Shown here: positions 31,101-46,100 of the stretch, piece after piece
Position numbering within the stretch: the first letter of the stretch is position 1
Layout of the letters: each line of letters opens with the position of its first letter
NCBI GenBank assembly: GCA_021234155.1
Contig: JAJEKV010000040.1
Coordinates: 8,617,535 to 8,681,534 of the forward strand
Source of the DNA: Isoetes taiwanensis
Taxonomy: Eukaryota > Streptophyta > Lycopodiopsida > Isoetales > Isoetaceae
Reading direction: 5' to 3'
Length of the DNA: 64,000 nucleotides
The notes under the pieces: generated by a model
The model's database searches: none
Told to the model about the DNA's origin: nothing
What the model saw: only the letters and a program-made list of their open reading frames with translations
Made by a program: the position numbers and the translations under genes

Positions 31101-34100
31101 CTGGCAGCAATACGTTTGTTGCGCCTCCATTTTGGGTCCCATAGGCCGATTGGTCTCCATGGATGATAAACTCTATTCTATTCTATTCTATTCTATTCTA
31201 TTCTATTCTATTCTATTCTATTCTATTCTATTCTATTCTTAAAGTCACAATACTTTGAGCAAGAAGATCCATACATACCGGGTGTGACAACTATAGCTGA
31301 AATAAGAGGTCCAAATGTCTTTGATATTGGGATGCAACATGTGCCTTTTTCAGACCATTTAAGATGAATTTCCAGTGCGCCATTTGTTACTTGAACAGTG
31401 AGTTTTTCTACAACAGCCTTGAATGATCCATTTGCTTTAGAAGAAATGTCATAATCTTCAAAGATCTTTTTTCCCTGGAAAATAAGCATGGAGCAAGGAC
31501 TTAAAAGGGGAGGAAAGAGACGTTTTGTTTCAGATTCAAGCCAATGAATTAGCTCCTATAGGTCATAATTCAATTCAATGGTTCTAGATGTGCTATTGAT
31601 CAAGGACTTGAGATGGCAAAAGCTCTATATTGGCTATGAAACCATAGTAGGAGCATTGAATAGATGCTATATGATTAGGACAGCGGAAAGAGCTTAGTTC
31701 ATGTGCTATCATGGTAGTATCAAGAGGCAGAACGATGGCAAAGCCACTGAATAAGAAGCCTCAAAAGACTATGGTACAAAGAATCCAGAGGGCTTATTGG
31801 ACTTTGTAGACAACTTGTACTGATGGGGTGAAGAAATGTACTGATGACAAAAAGTACTCACATAGACATATGTAACCGGCCCCTTATTAATCCAATTTCA
31901 GTGAGCTTATTTAAAATGGATACCTGAATGTAAATGTCAAAAATGCGCTTCCCAATGCTTTCCCACATTGTTTGATTAGTACTTATTGATATCTCTGCAA
32001 AATGTAGCTCTACGGAATAATTGCCATTCTCCATGTTAAGGCCAAAATACCTCAAAGAACTAGGAGAGCTTCGTGCAGTTTGATAAATGCTTGGATTCTC
32101 ATGAGAAGTTGTAACCTGTATTGTTGTCGTCACAATTTGATCAAATCTTCTGTCTGTCACATTGCCAATACTGCTAAGTGCCCACTTTTTATTTATGGCT
32201 TTGCTAAAACCAAGGGTAGACGTATCATCATCGTAGTGCATAGAAGATGTGGTAAGCTGTGGTCCGCCACAATTGATGCTAAATCCAACACCTATATGCA
32301 TATATATTTATATCACTTGCATTTTACTCAAGCTTTCATCTTCTTTCATTTGTATCTCAAAAAAATTCACATACTTTTTCCACTTCTTGATCTAGTGCAA
32401 GGATTCATGGAATCCAGACAATTAAATGATGCCGAATCAAGTCTAGTAGAAAAAAAAAATGGAAAGAAAGCATTTAGCATGAAATATATAAAAAAGTTTA
32501 GTCATAGAGAAAGGCTTGCCTGATGGACTCTTTTCTATCGAAGAAGTTCCAAATCAAGTTCCTGTAGAAGCAAGGTTTATAAAGTCTTTTTATCTCAGAA
32601 TGTGCTACAAAACTTCTAAAGAGGTCTAAGGTTAACATACGTGTCCAACCCATTTCTGTTGAGCCATGTTGGAAGAGACCCATTGAGCTGGTTATATGAA
32701 AGATCCCTAGAAGCAGGAGAAAAAGAGATGAACACATTTGACTATAGATACATCTTCTATTCTGTATTCCAGTACTTACAAAATCTTCAGCATTGTAAGG
32801 TTGCTAAATTGTCTTGGAATTTCTCCGGTCAACCTATTATTTCCTAAATATCTAAAGCACAAGCTTTGAAATTAGATGTTTACTAAATGTTATTATAAAA
32901 CCTTTGCCGTCTTGATTATTAACTGATATACATTCTCTTCTTTTTCAATCCAATGATAGGTAGAACAACGAGCTTTATGATTGCAATCTTTTCTTCAACA
33001 TCTTCAATGAGAATGGAGTATGTTGGAATATACAAGGGCATTGTCACTTTAATTGAGAGCTACCATATGCAAATTGCTTCTTTAAATTTTTTTTTTAAGA
33101 ATAGAATAGGTTTTTAGCGTCCACGGAGACCAATTGGCCTATGGGACCCAAACAAAAAGAGAGCAGCAAGCGTATTACTGACAGGATTAAAAAACCCCCG
33201 CCCGAAGGGTTTTCGAGGGAAAAACCTTAGCAGTAATAAGCATGCTGGCAGACTGTGGAGAATGAATTGAATAAAGCAGTGAAATAAAAGATTGAGTTGA
33301 ATTGAATTCAATACAATAGAGTGAACATTTCTTGTCAAACACAAGAATTGATAATCTTTCTCCTCCCACCTGGTAAGGATCTTTTAATAACGCCTTCTAG
33401 GGATAGTGTTATCCTTACACCAGAATTCTCACTCATAATGGTTTTTTGGCATAGTTTGATTGTATGTATGTTACCTTATGAGTTTTATCTATTTGTAACT
33501 AAAGTTGTTTGAATCTATGATACACATCAGCTATTCAAAATGAAAAAAAAAAAAAATACAATGTTACTTGAGGATTATGGTTCTACTCCTTGATCTTGCC
33601 TATCATAGAAAAAACAAGAAAGAATGCAAATGATTTTACACTAAAGAAGAATATAAAATAACAAATGTAGTTTTAATGTCTAAAATGGAGAAGACTCAGA
33701 CATTTATACATGATCAAATGAGTTAGATCTCAGTTCCATCTTTGCATGGTACTACGATTTCTCAAATTAGGGCTGGGTATAATAGTATTATTTTTAGGCA
33801 CAGTAAAATACATTTGAATTAATACTTACAATATATTTAGAACTTCCATTGATGCCAATGTACTTGGTATCTCACCATGAAAATTATTGAAACTCAAGTC
33901 CCTAAATGTATAAATATTAGAAAACCTGAAAATATATGAGAAATGAATATTTATCCCAATGTGTTTTGGACTTTGATGCATACAAGTAAGTCAGGCTTTT
34001 TAGGTCTCCAATTTGATGAGGTATAGTGCCATGCAATCCACCATTCCTGAATGACCTGTTTGATTTTATACTGTAAATAAGATTCCTAAAATCATGCGGA

Positions 34101-37100
34101 TAAAGCTAATAACTTACAATTCATTTAGTGCTTTCAAGTGGGACATGTTTGTTGGCATGGACAAGTTGGAGAAAGCACAACCATCCAGGTACCTAGGAAT
34201 TCCAATATGTAATTAGTAAAGCTAATTGTTAGTGAGATCTTGTTTGTGATTTGTAGTTGTGGTGTGTTATGAGAGACCTTGTCATTTGATTGGAAAAATA
34301 TAAAAGCAAAAAAGCGCAAATTCCACAACACACTACAATTAAAAATTTCAATTTTTTTCCTGTATGACGTACAAACGTATACAGTTCCTGCCCGTTTACA
34401 CAGTTCCTGTGTGCTTAGCGGTTATGGCTTGGACTTTACAACCAAGGCAGAAAGAAGATCATTCTTCTCTTCAAATCCATTTTCACATATTACAGTCTAC
34501 TCCCTTACGCATTCTGCTTTGGCCAGCAGTGTAGAGATTGATGTACCTGTGTGAAACAATTCGGTTGGATAAGCCTAACCTTATCTTGCAAAAGCCTAGA
34601 TTTAAAAATCAATCCATCTAGGGGCTCTATTTTTTCAACTTGTCAATGACATAATTCCAGAGTTCATGCTTTAGATTCGCCATAGCCATATCTGCAAAAT
34701 CTTTTGATGGATTTATCTTGCCGATTCGCCAAAGCCAATAGTTTGTCACATTTTTCAATCTGGCAGTCATGGTTTGCAGTTTTGATTGCATAAAAGTAGT
34801 TCGAAAGATAAACAAAAGTGCTAACTTTTCAAGCTATACTATGTTGAAAAACTACTGAAGACATAACTTTTAGAAGCCATTCTTGCCAAGGAGCATTGCT
34901 TCTTCCTGTATCAGCACGTCAGACATGCTTGGATGCAGCTTCAAGGTGCCTTTCACTGCAGTTTGAATAGCCAGCAGGTGTTATTAGCAGTCTATCCAAC
35001 TGGCTGGAAAAAATTGGCAAAAGTGCTTTTCATCTGGCTTCTGCATGGATTATTTGATCCATTTGGAAGGGAAGGAATCTTCTCATGTTCAAAGGTCATG
35101 TTTGTTCTGATGCACTTCTTCTTGTCGAGGCCCAACAATGAAAAGGCATTTAGGTGCTCATCAATAGCTAATGAAGTGAAGAGTCATATTAGGGAGCATT
35201 ACCTTCACATTCACACTTACTCATGAGCGTTTTCTCCCTCCTTACACTATAATTTAGATGTTGCATTGGCGGGTGGAGTGGATTTGCTCTAGTGGACACT
35301 TTTTCCACTGAGTTTTTAGTCCCATAGACCAATTGGTCTCTGAGGACATTAAAACCAATTCAATTCAATTCAATTTGTTTGTAACTTTCTCTGAATAATA
35401 AAGGCTCGCGTTCTTCAAAAAAATAAAAGAATTCCTTACAAAGTAAAGATTAATTTCTACCTTGGTGTATTAAGTACACTGCAGCAACTAATAGCCACCA
35501 TGAAAGCCAACCTGGTTCTAAATCTTTACCAGAAACTGACTTGTGCATGAGATGAACAAGTTTTACTGATACTTAATAATGCCACTATTTTTTGAGTAAC
35601 CGCGGAAACATTGAGGTAACACATGAGGCCATATTTCCGAATCGGGCCATGAACACAGACGTGGCAGATGGGAGCTCCAGCGCCATGCTTCTTGAAATGA
35701 GAATCCCAAACACTGGCGTGGCCCATTATCGAAATGAGACTCTAGTTCCTACTCTGAGACTGAGTTGCAATGTCGAGCCAAGAGACCTAGCTCTAACAAG
35801 TTAACCTTTTTTGAATCTGCTGAATTTTTGCCTTTCTGTGCTTTCTTCGTTTCTTCTTAGACCCGATGGCTCATCCCTTTGGCTTGCTTGCTTTGTGCAA
35901 TTAGGGCCCCTCATATCTAGCAGCCCAGACGAATTTCCTCCAGGATTTACTTGCTCGAGATTTTTTGCCCTTTTTTTTTTGCTGCTTTTCTTCGTTTGGC
36001 TTAGATTTGGCAAAAGAAAAAACCCACCCCTAAAAAACATTTTTTGATTATAACAAAGAACTAGGATGAGGAGCCGCTAAAGGAAAAGCATCAATTTCTT
36101 GTGGAAGGACTGCAGAGAGCATGGAGCGACTATGAGGAAGGGATGAGTTTCTTCCAAAAGGACGGTATAACATGGAGTCCCTCTTCGAGTAGGTTTGCAA
36201 GGCAATGTATTGGATTTTGAACTTCATTTCAAAACTGCTAATGCTAGTATAAATGAGTTTTATATTCTATCACCATAGCTGGATGAGCAAGTTTGGACCA
36301 AAATGCCCTAAGTAATATGAGTTGGATAAATGCTATAATTTTCCTTGAAGTGGCAACAACACCTACTGGTACTTGCAGCGACTATTTGCTAATTCTTAGT
36401 GAATGCCATTTTGAATTGATGTAATGGTTGCAATTCAAATGACTCTTCTATCATAAAAAATGTTCAATAAGTTAGATGTTAATCATGCCTTCGACTTTTG
36501 TCGTTTCTTGCAGAAGTTGTTCATGCTGGTCATGGGCAAATTGGCAAATGTAATTACATAGGTTGGAGGTTTTTGGCAGAGGTTATTGGTTGTAATTGCC
36601 CTTCCACATCCTTCCGCAGAGGCCTAGTATGTCCTGCCTAGAGAGTTTACAAGTGCTTCTAATGTTTTTATTATGTTTGGTGATGTTAGCCCATTGTATA
36701 GGTCCCATAGCCTATTGGTCTCCATGAATGTTAAACAATCTATTCTATTATATTCTATTGACAATATAGAAGAGCATAATTGCTGGCTTGTTTTGGCAGT
36801 CGTTAAGCAACATGAATATACGTAATTTATGTTTAGTCTAATTTTCAAAAGCATCATTCATGTGATTCTCTTCCATGTTCACCACATTTTGCTTGCAGGT
36901 GCATTCTCTGGTTATGGATTCAAAATGGGGCCACTAATTGGACTGGAGTTGGATTTCTTCTCATTTAACAGTTTTGTCCAAAATTCAGAGTGTAATTTGA
37001 AACATTTATGAATAACAATTGCCCACTTGTGCAGACTTGGTTCTTTGACTGATGCATTGATGAGCTGACAAGCAGTCAGACAAGGTGTGATCTAACCTTC

Positions 37101-40100
37101 ATGCATAAGTGCACATGGTCAGCTTGGTATTACCAAATGGTTTCAAGACTTGGTATTGCTAAGGTTGTATTCTGTCAGTGGTAGAATGTGATTAGCTTCA
37201 ATAAGCATAAAAATGATTGGGGGTTCCAAGGGTACAATGGGATAGACAATGGTCCGTTGATGTACAAGAGGAGTAGGATTAGAAAAAAAAGGTAGGAAAA
37301 CGTCTCCCTTCTCAAGCACGTAGAGGTAATAGGGGTGTTGGTTAGAGGACTCTTCAAAAAGGTTTTCTTCTTCTTTTATAGAGGTTCGACTCTCTATATC
37401 GACAGAAATGGAAATCATGGTGAATCGTACTTGATTACAAATACAATGCGACCAATCGTTTTTAAGTTTATTCGCACCGGGTGCACACTGGCCATAGGGG
37501 AGCCATAGGATGGGTGAATCCGACAACCGCATGTGGTGTCGGGGGAGATGAATGCGAATAAGCAAATGATTGGGGGTTTCAAGGGAGAAAATGAATACGG
37601 TCGGATAGACAATGGTCCTATGCCATTGATGCACAAGAGGGGTAAGATCACAAAAAAAGAATAGGAAGATGTCTCCCTTCTCAAGCACCTAAAGGTATTA
37701 GGGGTGTTGGTTAGAGGACTTTTCCAAAAGGTTTTGTTCTTCTATTATAGAGTTTCGACTCTCTGTATCGACGGAATTAGCAACCATTTTCGGGGGGAAT
37801 CAATATGGTTGGATAGACAATGGTCCTATGCCATTGATGTACAAGAGGAGTAGGATCACAAAAAAAGAGTAGGAAAATGTCTCCTTCTCAAGCACATAAA
37901 GGTATTAGGGGTGTTTGTTAGAGGACATTTCAAAAAGGTTTTGTTCTTCTTTTATAGAGGTTCGATTCTCTGTATCGATAGAATCAACAACCATTGCAAA
38001 TAATAGGGTATTTGATTACAAATACAGCGCTACCAATCATTTCTAAGTGTATTCGCAATGGGCACGCGCTGGCCATATGGGAGCTGTAGGATGGGTAAAT
38101 CTGACGATCGCATGGGGTATTGGGGGCGACGAGTGCGAATAAGCATATCAATATCTAGAAAGAAGATGTGGGGAATTGTTGCCTTGGGAGATCAACACCA
38201 AATTCTGGCAGTGAAATAGACACATATATGTTCTTGGGAATAGTATATTGTGTAGATCTATATTTCAAATTTGGTAATCTGTATACAACAATAGATGACA
38301 GTGTCCTTGGAAATAGTATTGTGTAAACAGAAAGCAAAGGGACCTCTACTCTATTCGTATAGAGGTTTTGATAAGCCACATAAAATCCTACATAAACATA
38401 TCAATGAAATATTTTAAATATGTCTATAACGTCATTACAGATGTTCTATTCTTTATTCATCAAATCCCTACACCATCTCAAAGGGCCCGAAGGGCCCAAT
38501 TTTTTTTAGTTAACACAAAATATTACATCTAACATTTTTAAATTAAATTCCCCCTAAAACCCACGTTAATTTGGGTGCATATTTGCACAGGGGGTGACTG
38601 AGAGCTCTTTGGTACTTCCGAAAACATCGTATAATACATGTATAAAATCAATACCGTTTAGTACATTGGCTTAAACCGTATAATCTTTCACAAACCTCGT
38701 TATCTAGTATACCAAAAGTTTTACAAGCATATCCCACAAACGGGAACGCTATCTATTTTCTACGTCGAGGAATAACTGGCAAATATGCCCACTCAACAGC
38801 TCTCGATGCCCAGAGTCACTTTGAGTGAATATGCACCCAAATCAAAGGGGGTTTTAGGGGGAATTTAATTCAAAAATATTAGATCTATGCCGACGGTGGC
38901 ATCCCAATATTTACAGGTGCCAAATTAATCATTTCACATGCTCGAGCCCACATGCAAGGCTTATGTTGCTGGTGTAGACACTAGACTATGGGCTTTAGAT
39001 ATAAAAGGACCGTTAAAAGACTTCCACTATATTGACCCCGGAAGAGACATAGCTGCATACATGTTCAGAATATATAGATGGTACATGAATATTTTGGATT
39101 AGAGGGACACTCCTGTTTCACCTATTGTACTGACAATGTTTGTATCATGATTGAATGGAAAAGAGAGGTCTATTAGGACCTTTTCATAGAGGCAGGCCAC
39201 CGCTTGTCTAAGCTCCAAAGGCACATCAAGCATCTCCAAACGAGTAGCAATGTCTCCTCTGTCCACTCGGTCAAAGGCTTTGACCAAGTCTATAAATGCA
39301 AAGTATCTTTTATTCCCCTGCCCTTTTGCTCCTTCACTAATTACATGCAATGTGACCAAATAGTCTATAGTTGAGTGCTCATATCTAAATCCCCATAGGC
39401 TCTTATTTCATTTTCATCTTTCCATTCTGCAATTGCTTTCTTAATCATAGAGGCAAATACCTTTGCAAACATGTTATTGACAAGAATGGTGCGATAATTT
39501 TTTACATTATCTTTGTAACCTGATTTATGCACAGGCATTACTCTACATAATCCCCAATCTGTCAGAAACAACCATCCAACAATGCAGAATTCCAAAATTC
39601 TACAAGCTTTTCACATAATGCATTGCTTCCCCATTTAAATAACTCAACAGTGAGCCCGTTTGTATCCGCTACTTTGTTATTCTCCGCCCTTTTCAAAGCA
39701 TCCTTGACGTCTAAAAGGTCAAAAATAGGAATATTGCATTTGCCCATATGTGTCATGGGCTTGCAATCTGTAATGGTATAGAGTTCACTTACCATTGCTT
39801 GCTTTGATGTCAAGCTTTCATGAGAACTGTGCACCGACATTTTACTTTCCTTATCAAACGACCTCCAAATTTTGAAGTCCAGTTCTACTCATAAAAACAT
39901 AGACTTATATTAAAGGCGATCCAATGATATCAATGCCATGGGATCATCCTTATAGTAAAGGCCCATATACATGCTTCTACTTATGCAAGGCAATGCCGGA
40001 CATCTGTTTACTAGTGGAACTTAAACTGATAGATAGAGTTAATGTTCAGGGAAAGCCGTAGCTTATGGAACAATTTAGCATGCAACCAGATGGGAGTTGC

Positions 40101-43100
40101 CCCTACCAATGCACCTGGCTGAAGTGGGTTCTTCCCCCACCAACTTTACAATGATGCATGACCACTTTTACAAAGAGACATTGAACCCATGACCGTGGTT
40201 TATGACATATTGACATTGAATTTATCCAACTCAGTGCACTTTTGCCAAACCACACAAGGATGCTAGAGGTTAACTAGAAATGCATGTCAACGTTATGTCT
40301 GTGATTTAGCAATTAAAAAAGAAAAAGTATGGTTACAAATCTCTTGAAAGAATTAGCCATACGAAAGCAACTCAAGAACCCTTCTTGTGCTAAAAAGGAA
40401 AAAAGCTATGAGAGGACGATATTGGAATCCTGAAAGATGCCTCAGCTAACCTAAAAAAATGTAGAATGTTCTTCTAGAAAAGGGCAACAGAATCAATAGA
40501 ATAGTGGAGCCTATATCAGCTGCAAATTGCTCACAAAAGTCAAATTATTATCTAGGAATCTGGGACAACCTAGCATAGACCTTGATAAGTCAACTTTCAA
40601 ATATATTACATTCACCATGTACAATAGATGTCTTCTATGATGTATCAACATCATTAAATTGCAACATAATGGAAAAAGGCCAGACTTAGATGAAAAAAAA
40701 ATCTGCAAGGATTCCCGAACTTGTGCCTAACCTTTAGTATAGGCCTTACACTAAGAGAGCAAAAATAATATGATCTCACTCAAAAGTACATGTTAGATCC
40801 TTGAAGTTGAGAATGAGAGGAATAGAGAATCTTGTCCTGACAACTTTGCCTTACGAGATAAAAAAGCTTTGCTAGAAGCAGCCAATATGGACATCATAAA
40901 TATCGCAATTCCCTTGCTTGAAGTGAAAGATAGTTGAAGCAAGATCTTCCTTTGTGATGTCAATCTCTAAACAAAGCATTTTGCTCAACCAAAATAATAA
41001 GGTGAACTTCAGAGAGCACTACATCCTATAAATACTCTTGGTACTATGGGAAGAACACTATAATATAAGTTTCCTTATACATTTGAAGCATGAAGAAAGA
41101 ACTAGTAGAATAATCCTCTTTGTTGAATCAATGTACCAGTTTTAAAGAAAATGGCATTTCGAATGGTGTTCCAGTTCCGAACAAGTTTTGGAGCTACCAT
41201 GCCATGTCTAGGAATGCTTGTTATGTTTTCAAATAAGCACTTTACTAGAAACAATGCTTCGACAATGTTTGAAATATTTGGGACATTGTTTCGAACTCCT
41301 AATTGCATACATGGTATTCTCTTTCTATTTTAAACTAATTTCTTTTCAAAAAGATATAGGGTTTAGGGTCTTGTTTTCGAACTTTCTCCATTCAATGGTG
41401 CAACCGAGATTCAATAGTTGTGAAGATGGAATTGACAACATCATTCTTCCACCAGTATGATCTATACTAGAGGAGAATTAGGGGAAAAAGGCAACTATTT
41501 TGAAGTGCTGTAATCAGAAATGAATTAGAATTTTTATCTAAACTACCAATTGAGAACAATAAGTAAGCAGTTTTGGCTCTTGTATAAGATTTTTAAATAA
41601 TTAGCAGTGAGATCATGTTTATCTTAATGAGATTAATTGCATATGTTCAATCCTTTCTTGGTTATAAAGGAATTAGAGCACAGACTGGGTTGAAGTTGCC
41701 TTTCTCCATTAATACACATTATCCTCTATAGAATTCAAGTTCAAAAATAGTTCAACACGTTAATCAACTTATAGAAATGCCAAATCCAACGTCAAATCAT
41801 TTTTTCTTTTTTCAAAGTCGGATGCTTTGATACTTAGGTATTCTGGTTCTCCTTTTCAAGGAATTGTTCATTCTTTGAATTGGGCATGTTGGACTTGCTC
41901 ATTCCAGATGCAATGGCACCAACTAGTACAATGATCCCCTTGTCTGAACATGCTAGACTTGCTCATTCCAGGAGTCCAATGTTAGCAAGAGCGCTTCTAA
42001 GCAATACATGGACACCTGCTTTCTAGGTAAGCTATGTGATTATAATAGCCTGGGGATGGTTAAGATAGCTTATTATAAAACAAGCTAACTCTACCCTGAC
42101 CCATGGATCACATGTATATATCTGTTGTTATTATCTGCTTAAGAAATGCCATTGGGCCTTTGCAACTATTCATGTTGAGATAGAAAGGTGGGGTAATGAT
42201 TCAAGGAAATCTGAAAGCTTGATTCTCGGAGCTACAGAAGATGAACATTTTATATTTCATCTTTTTCACCCTTTTTCTGGTTAACAGAGCATATGATGTT
42301 AGTTTATTTGGATTAACTATTATGCTAAGGATAGAGACAATAATATGTACATATCTCAAATAGACTTAATACCATCAAGGTTTTCCCTTGAAAAACTTTT
42401 GAGGTGGAGTTTTTTGATCCTACATGAAAACAAGCTCACAAAATTTATGTGTAGCCTATTTAGTCTTAGTGGATGATAAAAAAAGAACTTTCAAAGCACA
42501 CGAATGGACACAACAGTAACAAATGACTTAATTGTAGCAAGTGCATCTAGAATACCAAGCCATGCCTTTTTGTTTATGCAAAGGTTGAGATCCTATAACC
42601 AATCTGGAATTGTTTATTCTTCAATACAATTATGTATCTAGCAGAGTGGTCAGCCTCAAAATGCATCGCTTTTCATATTGTCAGATCATGGGCATTATGA
42701 GTTATTGAGAAGAGACGGAACTCTTTTACTATAGCCAAAGGTGCACATGTTACGAGTTCACAAGCACTGAACATACTTATTGATAAGTTGAGATAGTTAA
42801 AAATGTGGATTTGAGGATGATGTTTCTCTTCGAATGTTATTCTGGGACTACCACCGTAAGAAGTCATCTACATATCTAACTACGAATGGGCTTTGTAGCT
42901 AACCCCTCTCCAAACATATTCAAGCGCCACTTCACTATTTTATTCCCTTGAGGAACACCTGAGAGATGAAAATTCTTACATCTTTTGAAGAGCAGTAAGA
43001 TTCCATATACTTGAAGGCAATGAACCTTGAAACCTATTCCCAAAAAGCTTCCTGTTTATTTCACAATATTGAATTAACATTGTCGATATACAAGAAGCAC

Positions 43101-46100
43101 AAAGAGAATGCAAAAGACAAGAACTTTTTCTATTTCTTTCTTTAGCTTACAACTCTGTGAGAGAGCTCATGCTTGTAAAGATATTTGGAATTGAGCCATT
43201 GAAGTTGTTGCCATGCGCATAGCTTGAAAACATTAGAACTGTATTAGTGATTCATATAGATGATGAGGATGATCATAATGAACAACTCTTAATATTTATT
43301 GTGAGACTAACAACTTAAACATCACTCTGTGTCTTCCATCTTACATTTATCCAACCTTGTCATGGATCTTTTGGTGTTTTAAAATACTTCAGAAGAACAT
43401 CTTCCCCGTTTTTGCATTGTCCTTAGGAAACTCATTATTTGGTGAGGACATAATATCCCAATGCTCTCACATGATGAATCATGAGATCATGTTATGTCAT
43501 ATGCCTACTCTCCATCATATTTCAAGATCTTTTACAGTAGTCGTTTCATGGAAATGAAATTGTGGTCTTTAGTATTTTGGTTGTGATGAAAAGGTTGAGG
43601 CAATTGTAGGAATGGAGTGATGGGTAAGGGTTAGATGGATTTCTTTGGATGAACATCTATAATAACTCACATGTAGGAAGATTGTGAGCTACATTCTTGA
43701 GGTCTGTAGAATTTTAAGAGTGTGAACATTTAGCTTTAAGTCTTCATGCCAAAAGAATTGTTTTTCTAGGTATATTTTTTGGTTCTAGGTTTTGATTAAT
43801 CCTTTTAATAGGAATTCACAATTGTAGCTGCAAATCTATATATTTGCATTGAAATGGGAGACAATGAAAAATGGACTATAAAAGGTGCTCATATTCTTCT
43901 ACTATGATAAGGAAGAGATTGAGACTACTTTGGCTAGAGGTTGTGACGTCATTGTATGTAATAAACAAAAAATCTTCACTCCTTGAGATAGGCCTTTTGA
44001 ACAGTCTATGAATCTTGCTTTCTTTTTTTGATGTTCAAATGAAAAACAATAATAACGGGTCTAGTATGCATACAATATGATGATTTTCATGAAGCAACCC
44101 TTGTTTCTAGAGTGCTCCTCTGTACAAGCAACAGGTTGTGATAGAATATTATTGGCCATCTACAAGCTTTGGTTTGGTTACTGCGTAGATGGTTTTCAAA
44201 AAACTACCATTTGTTTCATCCCATTTTAGCACATTTTGGGTAGCTATTGTGAATTAAAACAAACAATCAACTGCTTGTAGTTAAGCCCGACCTAGGTCAG
44301 CCCATTTTGCCCACCTATTCCCACCTAGATTAGAGTTAACTCTAGGTTGCAATGCATGTCGATAGGGTCAATTGGCCTTAACAAAAAATTTGACTATTTT
44401 ATCGTGTGTCTTGTTCCTATCGAGCTTCGATTAAATGATTTTTGAGCAAGATGAGGCCCTCAAATCGCCTTCGATATTTTGGAGGCTATTATTTCGATTA
44501 ATTAAGTGCTTAAAACTTCAAGTTTATTTTTTTCAAATCGGTTACAGCAGATCGAAAAGCATTTATTTGGTTTTCTCACATCGCCTCTCATGCTATGGAG
44601 CTGTAAAGTGTGGCACTCCCATCTTACTAGGACCCGATAATAATCAATTTTGGAGATCATCGTCCCATTATAAGTCATATATGCCCTTTATATATAAATA
44701 CGTCATTTTCGGACATATACCCACATTTGTACATATAACCCTACTTTGCCTATAAACCATTTTAATGTTTAGCCCTCTTTTCGTTCTCCTTGATATCAGC
44801 ATTCTATAGTGACCTGCTCTCCTTTCTTCTACTTGTACCTACCTCTCTACCGGCTGCTATGAATGCCAAGAAATATTAATTCACTCCCATTTGGTGGTTT
44901 GCTAACTAAATGTCATAGCTTGGGTTGCTATCATTTCAAGTTCATGTGTATGTTCAATCTCTATGTATTCATTTGTTGCTAGTAGTGAGAATCATCTTTA
45001 GATCCTCCATTTGCTCCCAGATTTCTTGTAGATTATGCAATTATTCTTGTTGTTGAGGTTGCACTGGCTGAGATATTCTAGGATTTTCCTCCTCCATATA
45101 GCTCTTTCTGCATCTTAGATAAGCCGAGGGATTCCACTCCATCCGAAGGGGAGTACCTCTTCCTTTCCAAGAAGACCTTTGAATTTGACCTCTAAAGGAA
45201 GGGATTTAAATAGACCAATTTGCAAAAAATAGCTCTGAAGGAAGGTTGGAGAAAAACATGCGGGTGATACAAGAGGTACATAATAAAAAACATTTTTACA
45301 ACATTTTTTGTTCTAGTAGGCAGCAGGTCGGCAAAAAATTCCCACCTAGGATGACCTTGGTTGAAAGATTGGCTAGGTCGGTATGTCAGCCCAACTATGC
45401 CTGCTTTTGATACATATTCATCTTTTTTTGGCATATTGAAAAAGTCCGGATTGAAGAGTGCATCTTGGAAGGAGTTTGGTTTAGTGGTAATATAATAGTC
45501 TAGATAGCAATAGGCCTTGAGTTTGAGTCTGAGTAGATGCATTAATGTAAGGAGAGTGCATCTCATAGACTCCTTGGTTTTCAATAGACACTAGAAATGC
45601 TCTTCTTCTCTGCAAACAGTAAACTTTGAAAAACTTCTTCTTTTTTCCTTTGAACTTTGGTGTTCAAAATCTGGTGAAGACACCAAAGATTATGAGATGT
45701 TGGTTGCCCGGACCTTTCTTTAGATGCATCTCATCTTAGGTGCTTGCAAATTTGCTTCTGATCTTAGGCATTTGTGGAGTTTTAGAGATCCGTGTTCTTT
45801 CCTCTTTAAAAGTGTGTTCTTCTTCTTTGCAAACCATTAAACTTCTTTTCTACTTCTTATATGCATTAAGGTGTGAAGCAAAAATATAGAACATTCTAAA
45901 ATATGGAGTGATCATCTAAAAATGATTGATGCTTCAGGGACATTCTTACTTCTGGAAGTACTTTGTAATATTTTGAGTGTATAATATGAAGTAAAACACG
46001 TTTTTCAAAAAACAAAATATATAGAACATTCTTCCTATTATTGTCTTTGTTTTTGAAATTATCATTGTTATTCCATTTCTTTTGTGTTCTTTATTGGAAT

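Noticed and set aside
37330-37410. tRNA-like phrases (TTGGTTAGAGGAC and GGTTCGACTCTC)
   Set aside because: No acceptor stem or anticodon arm can be formed between them, and the spacing is wrong for a tRNA.
37143-37688. 181-codon minus-strand frame that first looked like an organelle-derived gene
   Set aside because: It is two tandem copies of the 360-base unit read in one frame, with no recognised protein similarity and no organelle gene I could match.
40060-40260. Minus-strand SINE suggested by GGGTTCAATGTC
   Set aside because: Only a B-box-like word is present. No A box at proper spacing and no tail.
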